Below, in pieces: positions 1 to 5,352 of a DNA stretch of 5,650 bases. Source of the stretch: an uncultured Ruminococcus sp. (GTDB lineage: Bacteria; Bacillota; Clostridia; Oscillospirales; Acutalibacteraceae). The position numbers and the translations under genes were made by a program. The stretch is taken from positions 1 to 5,650 of the forward strand of contig CACYDO010000205.1 in NCBI GenBank assembly GCA_902773165.1, given 5' to 3'. The notes under the pieces are model-generated. The model worked only from the letters and a program-made list of their open reading frames with translations, was not told where the DNA came from and made no database searches. Positions within the stretch are counted from its first letter, which is position 1. The number at the start of each line of letters is the position of its first letter.

Positions 1-3
1 TAA

Positions 4-966
4 TTATTCCTCATCTTCGAGATCAAGCGTTGCGATGACCTCTTTAAGAGCGTTTGCCGACTGCAAAAGAGCTGCGGTCTCTTCGCCGTTAAGGCTGATC
101 GGCACCTGCGTTTCAACGCCGTGTTTACCGACGATAGACGGCATACTGAGGGCAACGTCCTTGATACCGAACATACCCTGCTGCACCGTAGAAACAGGCA
201 GAACCGATTTCTGGTCAAGAATGATCGCCTCGCAGATTCTGCGGACGGACATTGCGATTCCGTAGTACGTTGCCTTTTTCTTCTTTATGATCTCATACGC
301 GCTGTTCTTTACGTCATCGGCTATGCGCTCCATTGCCTTTGTATGCTCGAAGTGACCGCGCATTTCGCAGAAGCGGTTGAGCGGAACTCCGGAGATATTC
401 ACGGAACTCCATGCGGCGATCTCGCTGTCGCCGTGTTCGCCGAGAATAAATGCATGAACGCTGCGGCTGTCTACGCCGAGATGTTCTCCGAGCTGATACT
501 TCAATCTTGCGGAATCAAGAACCGTACCCGAGCCGAAAACGCGGTTTGTCGGCATTCCGCTGAGCTTTGCGGCTGCATATGTGAGAATATCTACCGGATT
601 GGCAACGATAAGAAGAATGCCCTCGTACTTTCTCTTTTTTATCTCAGGAATGATCGACTTAAAGATCGCTACATTCTTTTTTACAAGATCAAGACGAGTT
701 TCGCCGGGCTTCTGACCTGCGCCTGCCGTTACGATAACGATAGCCGCGTCGGCAATATCGTCGTAGCCGCCTGCGTAGATGTTCATCGGCTTTGCAAACG
801 GCATTCCGTGGCTGATATCGAGAGCTTCGCCCTCCGCTCTGTCGCGGTCTGCGTCGATGAGTACCATTTCGGAGAACAATCCGCTTTCCATAAGCGCAAA
901 TGCCGAAGCAGCGCCCACGAAACCGCAGCCGATTATTGCAGCTTTTCTTACATTCGTTTCTATCAT
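4..966 (-). CDS. ldh: L-lactate dehydrogenase
   Basis: Cytosolic NAD-dependent enzyme that reduces pyruvate to L-lactate and regenerates NAD+ in fermentation. The 320-residue protein has the usual family length. Visible landmarks: Rossmann glycine motif GCGFVG (13-18) followed by the acidic NAD-ribose position in LIDAD (36-40); mobile loop QKPGETR (85-91), where Gln85 is the position that favours pyruvate/lactate (malate enzymes have Arg) and Arg91 is the loop arginine; NPVD (123-126); DSAR with catalytic Asp151 and substrate-binding Arg154; GEHGDSE with catalytic His178; Thr233 in KATYYG. His171 matches a histidine of the fructose-1,6-bisphosphate site of Bacillus-type LDH, but the partner arginine is Lys156, so allosteric activation is uncertain. 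Start ATG at 966 has an upstream GAAGGGA ribosome binding site about 8 nt away. It is monocistronic in view, behind its own promoter, and divergent from the protease gene. The C-terminus is acidic (EDEE). Confidence 0.97.
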   Translation of the reverse strand: MIETNVRKAAIIGCGFVGAASAFALMESGLFSEMVLIDADRDRAEGEALDISHGMPFAKPMNIYAGGYDDIADAAIVIVTAGAGQKPGETRLDLVKKNVAIFKSIIPEIKKRKYEGILLIVANPVDILTYAAAKLSGMPTNRVFGSGTVLDSARLKYQLGEHLGVDSRSVHAFILGEHGDSEIAAWSSVNISGVPLNRFCEMRGHFEHTKAMERIADDVKNSAYEIIKKKKATYYGIAMSVRRICEAIILDQKSVLPVSTVQQGMFGIKDVALSMPSIVGKHGVETQVPISLNGEETAALLQSANALKEVIATLDLEDEE

Positions 967-983
967 TTTATATCTGTCCCTTC

Positions 984-1015
984 TTTGTTATAGTGTACAT
1001 AATAATTATAACAAA
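984..1015. promoter_or_regulatory. Perfect 9-bp inverted repeat over the ldh promoter, candidate operator
   Basis: TTTGTTATA (984-992) and its exact reverse complement TATAACAAA (1007-1015) flank a 14-nt spacer. The repeat covers the ldh -10 box and the predicted start site. The half-site TTGTTA/TAACAA resembles half-sites of Rex, the NADH-sensing repressor that controls ldh in many Firmicutes, but the canonical Rex palindrome is 18 bp whereas the outer TTG...CAA here spans 30 bp. A Rex role is therefore only a suggestion; the repeat itself is directly visible. Confidence 0.5.
985..1012 (+). promoter_or_regulatory. Possible rightward promoter for the metalloprotease gene
   Basis: On the plus strand TTGTTA (985-990) and TATAAC (1007-1012) lie 16 nt apart, inside the two arms of the inverted repeat. 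Initiation near 1019 would give a leader of about 55 nt. A second TATAAT at 1054-1059 abuts the ribosome binding site and has no -35 partner, so it is unlikely to be used. The match is moderate and could simply be a by-product of the inverted repeat. Confidence 0.3.
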
Positions 1016-1033
1016 TTTCTTACGTATTATCAA
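1005..1033 (-). promoter_or_regulatory. SigA-type promoter of ldh
   Basis: On the minus strand TTGATA (1033-1028) and a perfect TATAAT (1010-1005) are separated by exactly 17 nt. Transcription would start near 998, giving a leader of roughly 30 nt that contains the ldh ribosome binding site. This is the best promoter match in the window. The -10 element overlaps one arm of the inverted repeat at 984-1015, so a factor bound there could block initiation. Confidence 0.75.
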
Positions 1034-1059
1034 CCATAACAGTGACTTTTCTTTATAAT

Positions 1060-1065
1060 AAGGAG
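1060..1065 (+). promoter_or_regulatory. Ribosome binding site that fixes a TTG start
   Basis: AAGGAG lies 8 nt before the TTG at 1074. No ATG or GTG in the same frame sits at a comparable distance, so this site is the reason for choosing TTG as the start codon of the protease gene. Confidence 0.8.
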
Positions 1066-1073
1066 CTGATTAC

Positions 1074-2045
1074 TTGCCTAACCGATTCACTCGCGATATT
1101 TCACTTAAAGGCGAGCGCGTGACATATATTCTTGAATATAAAAATATCAAAAACGTAAATATACACTGTACTCCACAAAAGGGGCTGTACATATCCGCAC
1201 CGTTTCACGCCGATCTTGAACGTATCGACAATTATCTGAAGGAAAACAGCGATCGAATATTAGACGCAGTTCACCGCGCGAAATTGTCTTCAAAGCGAAA
1301 AAACACGCCGCGCAGCGAACAGCGCAAGCTCGTTATTTCCGGAAGAACAGTCAGCTACGAGCTTAACTATAAGGACGTCAAGCGCATTAACCTTTCGGTG
1401 AGTCCTCAAAAAGGCGTAAGGATCTCCGCGCCGCACTGCGTAAAAGTCAAGGATATTGAGAAATTTATGATCGGCAACTCCGATTTTATTATCAAGGCGC
1501 TTGAAAAATACGAGAAGCAGTCGGAAACGCTTCCTGCGCCGAAAAAATATTGCAGCGGCGAGTACATTTATTTTCTCGGAAAACGCAGAAATATTAAGAT
1601 AACGCAGGACGAAAGCAATCATGCCGAGATCATCGGCGAAACATTCAGGATATTCGTCAGCGACCCGGAAAACTACGCTTTAAAAAGCGCGATAGTGGAC
1701 GCATTTTTGAAGAACAGCTCCGCGCAGGTGATAATCCCCATGTGCAAAAAGCTGTATCCGAAATTCAAAGCTGAGGGGATTGAATTTCCGGAGGAGATAC
1801 GCTTCCGCAAGATGATCTCCTGCTGGGGTAATTGCCGCCCTGCACGTTCTATACTCACATTCAGCACACATCTTGTGCAGCTGCCCGAAAAATGTATAGA
1901 ACAGGTCATCTGCCATGAGTTTACGCATTTTCTTCACGCCGATCACTCAAAAGCTTTCTACGCGCAGCTTGCACAATTCATGCCCGATTGGAAAAAATAC
2001 GATACAATGACGAAAAAGCTTCAAAATGAGATAATAATAAGATAA
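1074..2045 (+). CDS. YgjP-like (DUF45/SprT-type) zinc metalloprotease with duplicated N-terminal module
   Basis: Predicted cytosolic zinc-dependent peptidase of the YgjP/DUF45 group; substrate unknown. The C-terminal third has the hallmarks: WGNC (251-254, family WGSC), then HEFTH (281-285) with zinc ligands His281 and His285 and catalytic Glu282, and third ligand His291 in DHSKAF, an HExxHx5H arrangement, followed by MPDWKKY. The middle part, YFLGKRRNIKI (166-176), is the usual FLGK strand segment. Unusually, the N-terminal module occurs twice: residues 9-70 and 86-147 align without gaps with about 22 of 62 identities, including PQKG-x2-ISAP and NSD. This explains the 323-residue length against the roughly 230-250 usual for the family. 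TTG start backed by AAGGAG. No signal peptide or membrane segment. Single gene, divergent from ldh and convergent with yraN. The family call is secure; the function is not known. Confidence 0.9.
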   Translation: MPNRFTRDISLKGERVTYILEYKNIKNVNIHCTPQKGLYISAPFHADLERIDNYLKENSDRILDAVHRAKLSSKRKNTPRSEQRKLVISGRTVSYELNYKDVKRINLSVSPQKGVRISAPHCVKVKDIEKFMIGNSDFIIKALEKYEKQSETLPAPKKYCSGEYIYFLGKRRNIKITQDESNHAEIIGETFRIFVSDPENYALKSAIVDAFLKNSSAQVIIPMCKKLYPKFKAEGIEFPEEIRFRKMISCWGNCRPARSILTFSTHLVQLPEKCIEQVICHEFTHFLHADHSKAFYAQLAQFMPDWKKYDTMTKKLQNEIIIR

Positions 2046-2048
2046 TAA

Positions 2049-2081
2049 AAAAACGTGCAGCACTTATCGCCGCACGTTTTT
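2049..2081. terminator. Bidirectional intrinsic terminator between convergent genes
   Basis: AAAAACGTGC (2049-2058) pairs perfectly with GCACGTTTTT (2072-2081). A mismatch and two further G-C pairs extend the stem inward to a 7-nt loop. The A/T runs give a U-tract on both strands, so it serves the protease gene (plus) and yraN (minus), whose stop codons lie 4 and 9 nt away. Confidence 0.9.
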
Positions 2082-2089
2082 ATTATGTA

Positions 2090-2461
2090 TCAGAATGCAT
2101 TTTTTATATAATCAATTTTCACAAGAGAATTATCCTCGCTGACAATAACCTGTGCGCAGTCGATCCTCGGCTGCTTTTTTGTCGGATACTTCATCAGATA
2201 AGTCTCCACTGTTTTGGAAAACCGGCGTATTTTCGCCCGGGTAATGCTTTCAAATCCGCTCACCATAGAATTTGCTGTCCTCGTTTTTACCTCGACAAAA
2301 ATTATGCGCACCTCGTTTTCGGCAATAATATCTATCTCACCGTAACGGCTGCTGAAATTCACAGACTTTATTTTGCAGCCGTGCTTTTCAAGATAATCGC
2401 AGACATAGCGTTCTCCTGCCTTGCCGCGTTCGCTGATATCATGCTTTCTGTCAGTGGTCAT
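2090..2461 (-). CDS. yraN: YraN family (UPF0102) predicted endonuclease-like protein
   Basis: A 123-residue protein of the YraN/UPF0102 family, a restriction-endonuclease-like PD-(D/E)XK fold. Visible core residues are Glu17 in GKAGERYV, Asp44 in YGEIDII (40-46) and Glu57-x-Lys59 in FVEVKTR (55-61), i.e. the full E...D...ExK set with the family GEIDII and EVKTR motifs. The second half contains the expected RIDCAQVIV strand (99-107). The family role is unsettled; association with DNA processing is suggested by its fold and by linkage with rnhB. The ATG start lies 2 nt after the rnhB stop; an AGGA within the last rnhB codons is about 9 nt upstream, so translation is probably coupled. It is the last gene of the rbgA-rnhB-yraN operon and is followed by the bidirectional terminator. 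Confidence 0.93.
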   Translation of the reverse strand: MTTDRKHDISERGKAGERYVCDYLEKHGCKIKSVNFSSRYGEIDIIAENEVRIIFVEVKTRTANSMVSGFESITRAKIRRFSKTVETYLMKYPTKKQPRIDCAQVIVSEDNSLVKIDYIKNAF

Positions 2462-2463
2462 AA

Positions 2464-3105
2464 TTACTCATCCTGCTTTTCCTGCATTTTTTTGTGGAGC
2501 TTTTTAAGAAAACTCGGACGATGTATCGGCGTTTCGCCGTATTCCAGTATAGCGGCTGTATGCAGCGCCGTTCCGTAGCCCTTATGCTTTTCAAAGCCGT
2601 ACTCTGGATATTTTTCGGCGTATTCGAGCATAAGACGATCTCTGCTGACCTTCGCAAGAATAGACGCTGCCGCTATTGACATAGCTTTTGCGTCGCCTTT
2701 TACAATCTCTTCGCATGGAATTTTAAGAGAGGGCTTTTTGTTTCCGTCGATCAGCGCGTAATCTGCGGGTACGCTGAGCGATTCCACCGCGCGCTTCATC
2801 GCAAGCATAGCGGCATTGAGAATATTTATCTCCTCTATCTCCTCCACGCTGGCCCACGCCACGGAGTAAGCGACTGCCTCCTGCTTTATCACATCGAAAA
2901 GCATTTCGCGCTTTTTTTCGGTGAGCTTTTTGGAATCGTTAACTCCTTCTATTATCTTGCCCGGAGGAAGAATAACGGCAGCCGCGCAGACGGGCCCTGC
3001 AAGCGGTCCTCTTCCTGCTTCATCAACGCCGCAGACAGATTTGTAGCCCTCTGCCAGAGCTTTTTTTTCATATTCGAGCCAATCCTGCTCGTTAAGCGTT
3101 TTCAT
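2464..3105 (-). CDS. rnhB: Ribonuclease HII
   Basis: Cytosolic enzyme that cleaves the RNA strand of RNA-DNA hybrids and nicks at single ribonucleotides in DNA, acting in primer removal and ribonucleotide excision repair. In the 213-residue product the metal-binding acids are Asp28 and Glu29 in GVDEAGRGPLAGPV (26-39), Asp120 in ALIDGN and Asp138 in KGDAKAMSIAAASILAKVSRDR. GRG at 31-33 is the ribonucleotide-recognition tip and Tyr177 in HKGYGT matches the tyrosine that senses the RNA-DNA junction; TPIHRPSF (192-199) is the usual C-terminal motif. I chose the ATG at 3105, which has AGAGAGGA about 11 nt upstream and overlaps the end of rbgA by 14 nt. The frame is open to a TTG at 3156 that would add 17 residues, but that overlap would be 65 nt and the family begins near the chosen start. 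Confidence 0.96.
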   Translation of the reverse strand: MKTLNEQDWLEYEKKALAEGYKSVCGVDEAGRGPLAGPVCAAAVILPPGKIIEGVNDSKKLTEKKREMLFDVIKQEAVAYSVAWASVEEIEEINILNAAMLAMKRAVESLSVPADYALIDGNKKPSLKIPCEEIVKGDAKAMSIAAASILAKVSRDRLMLEYAEKYPEYGFEKHKGYGTALHTAAILEYGETPIHRPSFLKKLHKKMQEKQDE

Positions 3106-4180
3106 CTGATTTTTGTTCCTCTCTGTTATTGCAGCTTTCAAGAGTAATGCGCCCAAGCTTTGCGCTGCGGAATTCGTCCAATATCATAACGGCGGCGCGC
3201 TCTGTATCTGGTTCTCCTCCGGAAACGAGCATTCCTCGCTTTTTAGCGATAACGCCAAGAAGCTCATAGGCAGCATTGTCGGCAATGTCCTCATCCGAAA
3301 GGGAAAAACGATCCTTAAACATTGTGAGATCACAGCTGCGCAAAAATTCAAGCAAACGCAGCGCAAGCTGCTCAGTATCGGTAACGTCATCTTTAACCGC
3401 GCCCGTAAACGCAAGCTTTTCGCCCACAGACTGATCGTCAAAGCGCGGCCACAGCACACCGGGGGTATCGAGCAGATCAATACTAACGCCGCCGCTTGTC
3501 AGCGTAAACCACTGATTTCCGCGTGTAACGCCGGGTCGGTCTTCTGTTTTCGCCTTAGATGTCTTTGAAATTCTGTTTATGAACGTAGATTTTCCGACAT
3601 TCGGTATACCCACGACCATCACGCGCAGCGATCGGTTGACCATGCCCTTTGCAGCCCACGCTTCGATTTTATCCGATAGTACATCGCGCACAGCGCCGAC
3701 AAAATTGTTTATGCCGCTGCCTGTTTTGCAGTTTAATTCAATTGCGCGTATTCCCTGAGCGCGAAAATACGCTGTCCAGCGTTTTGTTTCTCTCGGGTCT
3801 GCGAGGTCGCATTTATTCATAAGGATAACGCGCGGCTTTTTACCGATCAAAGAATCAAGATCGGGGTTGCGGCTTGCAAGCGGAACTCTTGCGTCAATGA
3901 TCTCCGCAACTGCGTCTACAAGCTTCAAGTCGGCTTCGATCTTACGCTTTGTCCTCGTCATATGACCGGGAAACCACTGAATATACTGTGAATTTTCGCT
4001 TTTACCGGTATACTCCACAGGCTTTCGGTCACGGCGTTCCTTTCGCGCCTGTGCATGCTGAGCTTTTATCGCAGAAGGCTTTTTTTGTTCCGAGCTGCGT
4101 GAATAGTCCTGTTTGCCTCCGCGTTTTTGCGCATATCTTTCGCGCTTTCCCTTTATCGCGCCTTTTTTATTATTTTTCAT
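3092..4180 (-). CDS. rbgA: Ribosome biogenesis GTPase RbgA (YlqF), circularly permuted
   Basis: GTPase needed for late maturation of the 50S subunit; binds the pre-50S particle in the cytosol. GTPase motifs occur in permuted order: G4 NKCD (122-125), then G1 GIPNVGKS (191-198), G2 around Thr219 in PGVTRG, and G3 DTPG (238-241). IQWFPGHM (67-74) contains His73, equivalent to His9 proposed as catalytic in Bacillus RbgA. A helical C-terminal RNA-binding domain follows (about 262-340). Bacillus RbgA is about 282 residues and begins almost at IQWFPGHM; this 362-residue protein has an extra 64-residue N-terminus with 21 Lys/Arg against 7 Asp/Glu, probably disordered and RNA-binding (inference). The ATG at 4180 has AAAGGTG 5 nt upstream. 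A further in-frame ATG at 4222 has no ribosome binding site and lies in the centre of a palindrome, so it was not used. First gene of the rbgA-rnhB-yraN operon, overlapping rnhB by 14 nt. Confidence 0.95.
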   Translation of the reverse strand: MKNNKKGAIKGKRERYAQKRGGKQDYSRSSEQKKPSAIKAQHAQARKERRDRKPVEYTGKSENSQYIQWFPGHMTRTKRKIEADLKLVDAVAEIIDARVPLASRNPDLDSLIGKKPRVILMNKCDLADPRETKRWTAYFRAQGIRAIELNCKTGSGINNFVGAVRDVLSDKIEAWAAKGMVNRSLRVMVVGIPNVGKSTFINRISKTSKAKTEDRPGVTRGNQWFTLTSGGVSIDLLDTPGVLWPRFDDQSVGEKLAFTGAVKDDVTDTEQLALRLLEFLRSCDLTMFKDRFSLSDEDIADNAAYELLGVIAKKRGMLVSGGEPDTERAAVMILDEFRSAKLGRITLESCNNREEQKSDENA

Positions 4181-4185
4181 TATAG

Positions 4186-4192
4186 CACCTTT
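4186..4192 (-). promoter_or_regulatory. Ribosome binding site that fixes the rbgA start
   Basis: On the minus strand AAAGGTG ends 5 nt before the ATG at 4180. The alternative upstream ATG at 4222 is preceded only by AT-rich sequence without a Shine-Dalgarno match, so the shorter reading (362 residues) is preferred. Confidence 0.75.
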
Positions 4193-4211
4193 ACACTTAT
4201 ACCCCAATGTC

Positions 4212-4230
4212 CGTGTATTCATAATACACG
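4212..4230. promoter_or_regulatory. Perfect 19-bp palindrome in the rbgA leader, candidate operator or hairpin
   Basis: CGTGTATT (4212-4219) and AATACACG (4223-4230) are exact reverse complements around a 3-nt centre. Read on the minus strand it contains TATTAT (4226-4221), a possible -10 box for rbgA, although no convincing -35 precedes it. Position, between the lepB terminator and the rbgA start, and symmetry suggest a protein-binding operator over the rbgA promoter. If transcribed it would form an 8-bp hairpin about 30 nt before the start codon. It has no T-tract, so it is not a terminator. The regulator, if any, is unknown. Confidence 0.5.
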
Positions 4231-4248
4231 TCTAACCATAAAATTAGT

Positions 4249-4288
4249 AAAAAAAGTCTGCCGCAAAAAAACGCATTCGGCGGCAGAC
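4249..4288 (-). terminator. Intrinsic terminator of lepB
   Basis: On the minus strand GTCTGCCGC (4288-4280) pairs perfectly with GCGGCAGAC (4264-4256) across a 15-nt loop and is followed at once by seven T (4255-4249). It begins 22 nt after the lepB stop codon. This strong 9-bp stem should uncouple lepB from rbgA. Confidence 0.93.
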
Positions 4289-4310
4289 GAAAAATCTTTA
4301 ATTGTGTCGT

Positions 4311-5036
4311 TTACTCGACCTTACCGAACTCGTCAAACGGATATATTCTGAACTGAACCTTGCCGATAATAGCGTCGTTATCAATAAGACCTACCTCCGT
4401 AAAGCGGCTGTCTTTGGATATGGGGCGGTTATCACCCAAAACGAAAACAGTTCCTTCCTCAACCTCAACGGGGAAGTCTGCGTCGCCGATCTGAGTCGTT
4501 TTTCCGTTGATATAAGGCTCGTCGATAACGATACCGTCTACTGTTACCTCGCCTGTTTCGGAATTGATATCAACTGTCTGACCGCCAACAGCGATAACTC
4601 TTTTTACAAGAGCCTTATCAAGCTCCGCGCCGTGACTGATAACTACGATATCGCCCACCTGCGGCTCGTAATTCAGACCTGTAACGATAATTTTATTTTT
4701 ATCCTGCAGGGTCTGGAGCATAGAGTCGCCGTCTACGTCCACAAGGCGGAAGCAGAACGTCATTACAAGCACTACAACGATCAGCGCGAACAAAAATGCC
4801 GAGGCCCAATCGAAGATACCCGTAACAAAGCTTGACGCACCGTCCTTTTTTGGCGTCTGCTTACGGCTTTTTTTCTTTCTGGTCTTTTTTGAATCCGTTG
4901 CTTCTTCCTCAGAAAGTCTTACATCTACCGGCTCGTCATTCGAATTTACCGTAGCAAGATCGGGCACGGCGTTTTTTTTCGTCTGATTATCCGTATTTTT
5001 CGGGTTTTCTACTTTATCAAAAATCTGTGTATCCAT
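4311..5036 (-). CDS. lepB: Signal peptidase I
   Basis: Membrane-anchored serine protease that removes signal peptides from exported proteins on the outer face of the membrane, using a Ser-Lys dyad. In the 241-residue protein the catalytic serine is Ser105 in VDGDSML (101-107) and the lysine is Lys145 in ALVKRVIAVGG (142-152); GDNRPISKDSR (201-211) is the family's conserved box. A single membrane segment at about 79-97 puts the N-terminus in the cytosol and the catalytic domain outside. The cytosolic tail is long (about 75 residues): an acidic first part, then a Lys/Arg-rich stretch (50-64) just before the membrane, in keeping with the positive-inside rule. The ATG at 5036 has AAGGTGG 8 nt upstream; an in-frame GTG at 5048 is part of that ribosome binding site and is rejected. 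Bounded by terminators on both sides, so probably transcribed alone, although its position after rplS is typical of Clostridia. Confidence 0.96.
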   Translation of the reverse strand: MDTQIFDKVENPKNTDNQTKKNAVPDLATVNSNDEPVDVRLSEEEATDSKKTRKKKSRKQTPKKDGASSFVTGIFDWASAFLFALIVVVLVMTFCFRLVDVDGDSMLQTLQDKNKIIVTGLNYEPQVGDIVVISHGAELDKALVKRVIAVGGQTVDINSETGEVTVDGIVIDEPYINGKTTQIGDADFPVEVEEGTVFVLGDNRPISKDSRFTEVGLIDNDAIIGKVQFRIYPFDEFGKVE

Positions 5037-5044
5037 ATCTAATA

Positions 5045-5051
5045 CCACCTT
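5045..5051 (-). promoter_or_regulatory. Ribosome binding site that fixes the lepB start
   Basis: AAGGTGG on the minus strand lies 8 nt before the ATG at 5036. The upstream in-frame GTG (5048-5046) lies inside this site and so cannot be the normal start. Confidence 0.8.
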
Positions 5052-5077
5052 GATTATTATGATTATTCTGCTATTGC

Positions 5078-5083
5078 ATTATA
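5078..5083 (-). promoter_or_regulatory. Probable -10 box of the lepB promoter
   Basis: A perfect TATAAT on the minus strand, about 42 nt before the lepB start codon and downstream of the rplS terminator. The hexamer at the expected -35 position (TCGGAT, 5106-5101) is a poor match and there is no extended -10 TG, so the promoter assignment rests mainly on the -10 box and on lepB needing a promoter behind a terminator. Confidence 0.45.
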
Positions 5084-5155
5084 ACTTCGTATTTACACAA
5101 ATCCGATTTCTGCGTTTTATGGCTCGTTACAGAAAATCTCATTCATAAAATAGAG

Positions 5156-5184
5156 AAAAAGGAACGACGCGAAATCGCCGCTCC
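5156..5184 (-). terminator. Intrinsic terminator downstream of rplS
   Basis: On the minus strand GGAGCGGCG (5184-5176) pairs with CGTCGTTCC (5169-5161) over 9 bp, two of them G-U, around a 6-nt loop, followed by five T (5160-5156) and more pyrimidines. The G-U pairs are possible only on the minus strand, which fixes the direction. It lies about 168 nt after the rplS stop, the gap being filled by the inverted-repeat element at 5196-5352. Confidence 0.8.
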
Positions 5185-5195
5185 TCGTTTTCATT

Positions 5196-5352
5196 GGAAC
5201 TGTAAAGAAATAAATTTTCAATTTATGCTCAGGATAATTTGTTCTGCACAAGGCAAATTTTCGCAGGAATACTGACGGTATTTCAAGAAAATTTAACGCA
5301 GTGCAGGGCGAATCAGACGAGCAGAAATGAAAAGTTATTGATGAACAGTTAC
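5196..5352 (+). repeat. 157-nt imperfect inverted repeat, MITE/REP-like element or structured RNA
   Basis: The stretch between the rplS stop and its terminator folds into one multi-tier hairpin. Paired tiers from outside in: 5198-5203 with 5345-5350; 5209-5213 with 5335-5339; 5215-5220 with 5328-5333; 5222-5224 with 5325-5327; 5226-5230 with 5319-5323; 5237-5249 with 5301-5313 (13 pairs, three of them U-G); 5255-5262 with 5287-5294 (AAATTTTC/GAAAATTT); 5267-5272 with 5278-5283, closing a 5-nt loop. Small symmetric internal loops, several with A-G oppositions, separate the tiers. The four wobble positions are G-U only if the plus strand is the RNA, so I give plus as strand. No credible ORF lies within. 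Whether it is a dispersed palindromic element or a functional RNA cannot be decided from one copy. Confidence 0.6.

Noticed and set aside
121..993. A 290-codon open frame on the plus strand opposite ldh
   Set aside because: It lies wholly antisense to an unmistakable lactate dehydrogenase, is rich in Cys, His and Arg without any domain pattern, and has no ribosome binding site. It is a codon-bias shadow.
1054..1059. TATAAT on the plus strand just before the metalloprotease ribosome binding site
   Set aside because: No -35 hexamer at a workable distance, and initiation near 1066 would leave almost no leader and remove the ribosome binding site from the transcript.
3106..3156. A longer rnhB start at TTG 3156, adding 17 residues
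   Set aside because: It would overlap rbgA by 65 nt and lacks a clear ribosome binding site; the ATG at 3105 has AGAGAGGA upstream and fits the family length.
3113..3568. A 151-codon open frame on the plus strand opposite rbgA
   Set aside because: Antisense to the GTPase coding region, no family features and no ribosome binding site.
4302..4835. A 177-codon open frame on the plus strand opposite lepB
   Set aside because: Antisense to signal peptidase I, with no recognisable motif and no start signal; explained by the coding bias of lepB.
5050..5070. Short direct repeat TGATTATT (5051-5058 and 5060-5067) upstream of lepB
   Set aside because: Only two 8-nt copies in very AT-rich DNA; likely by chance and not enough to call an operator.
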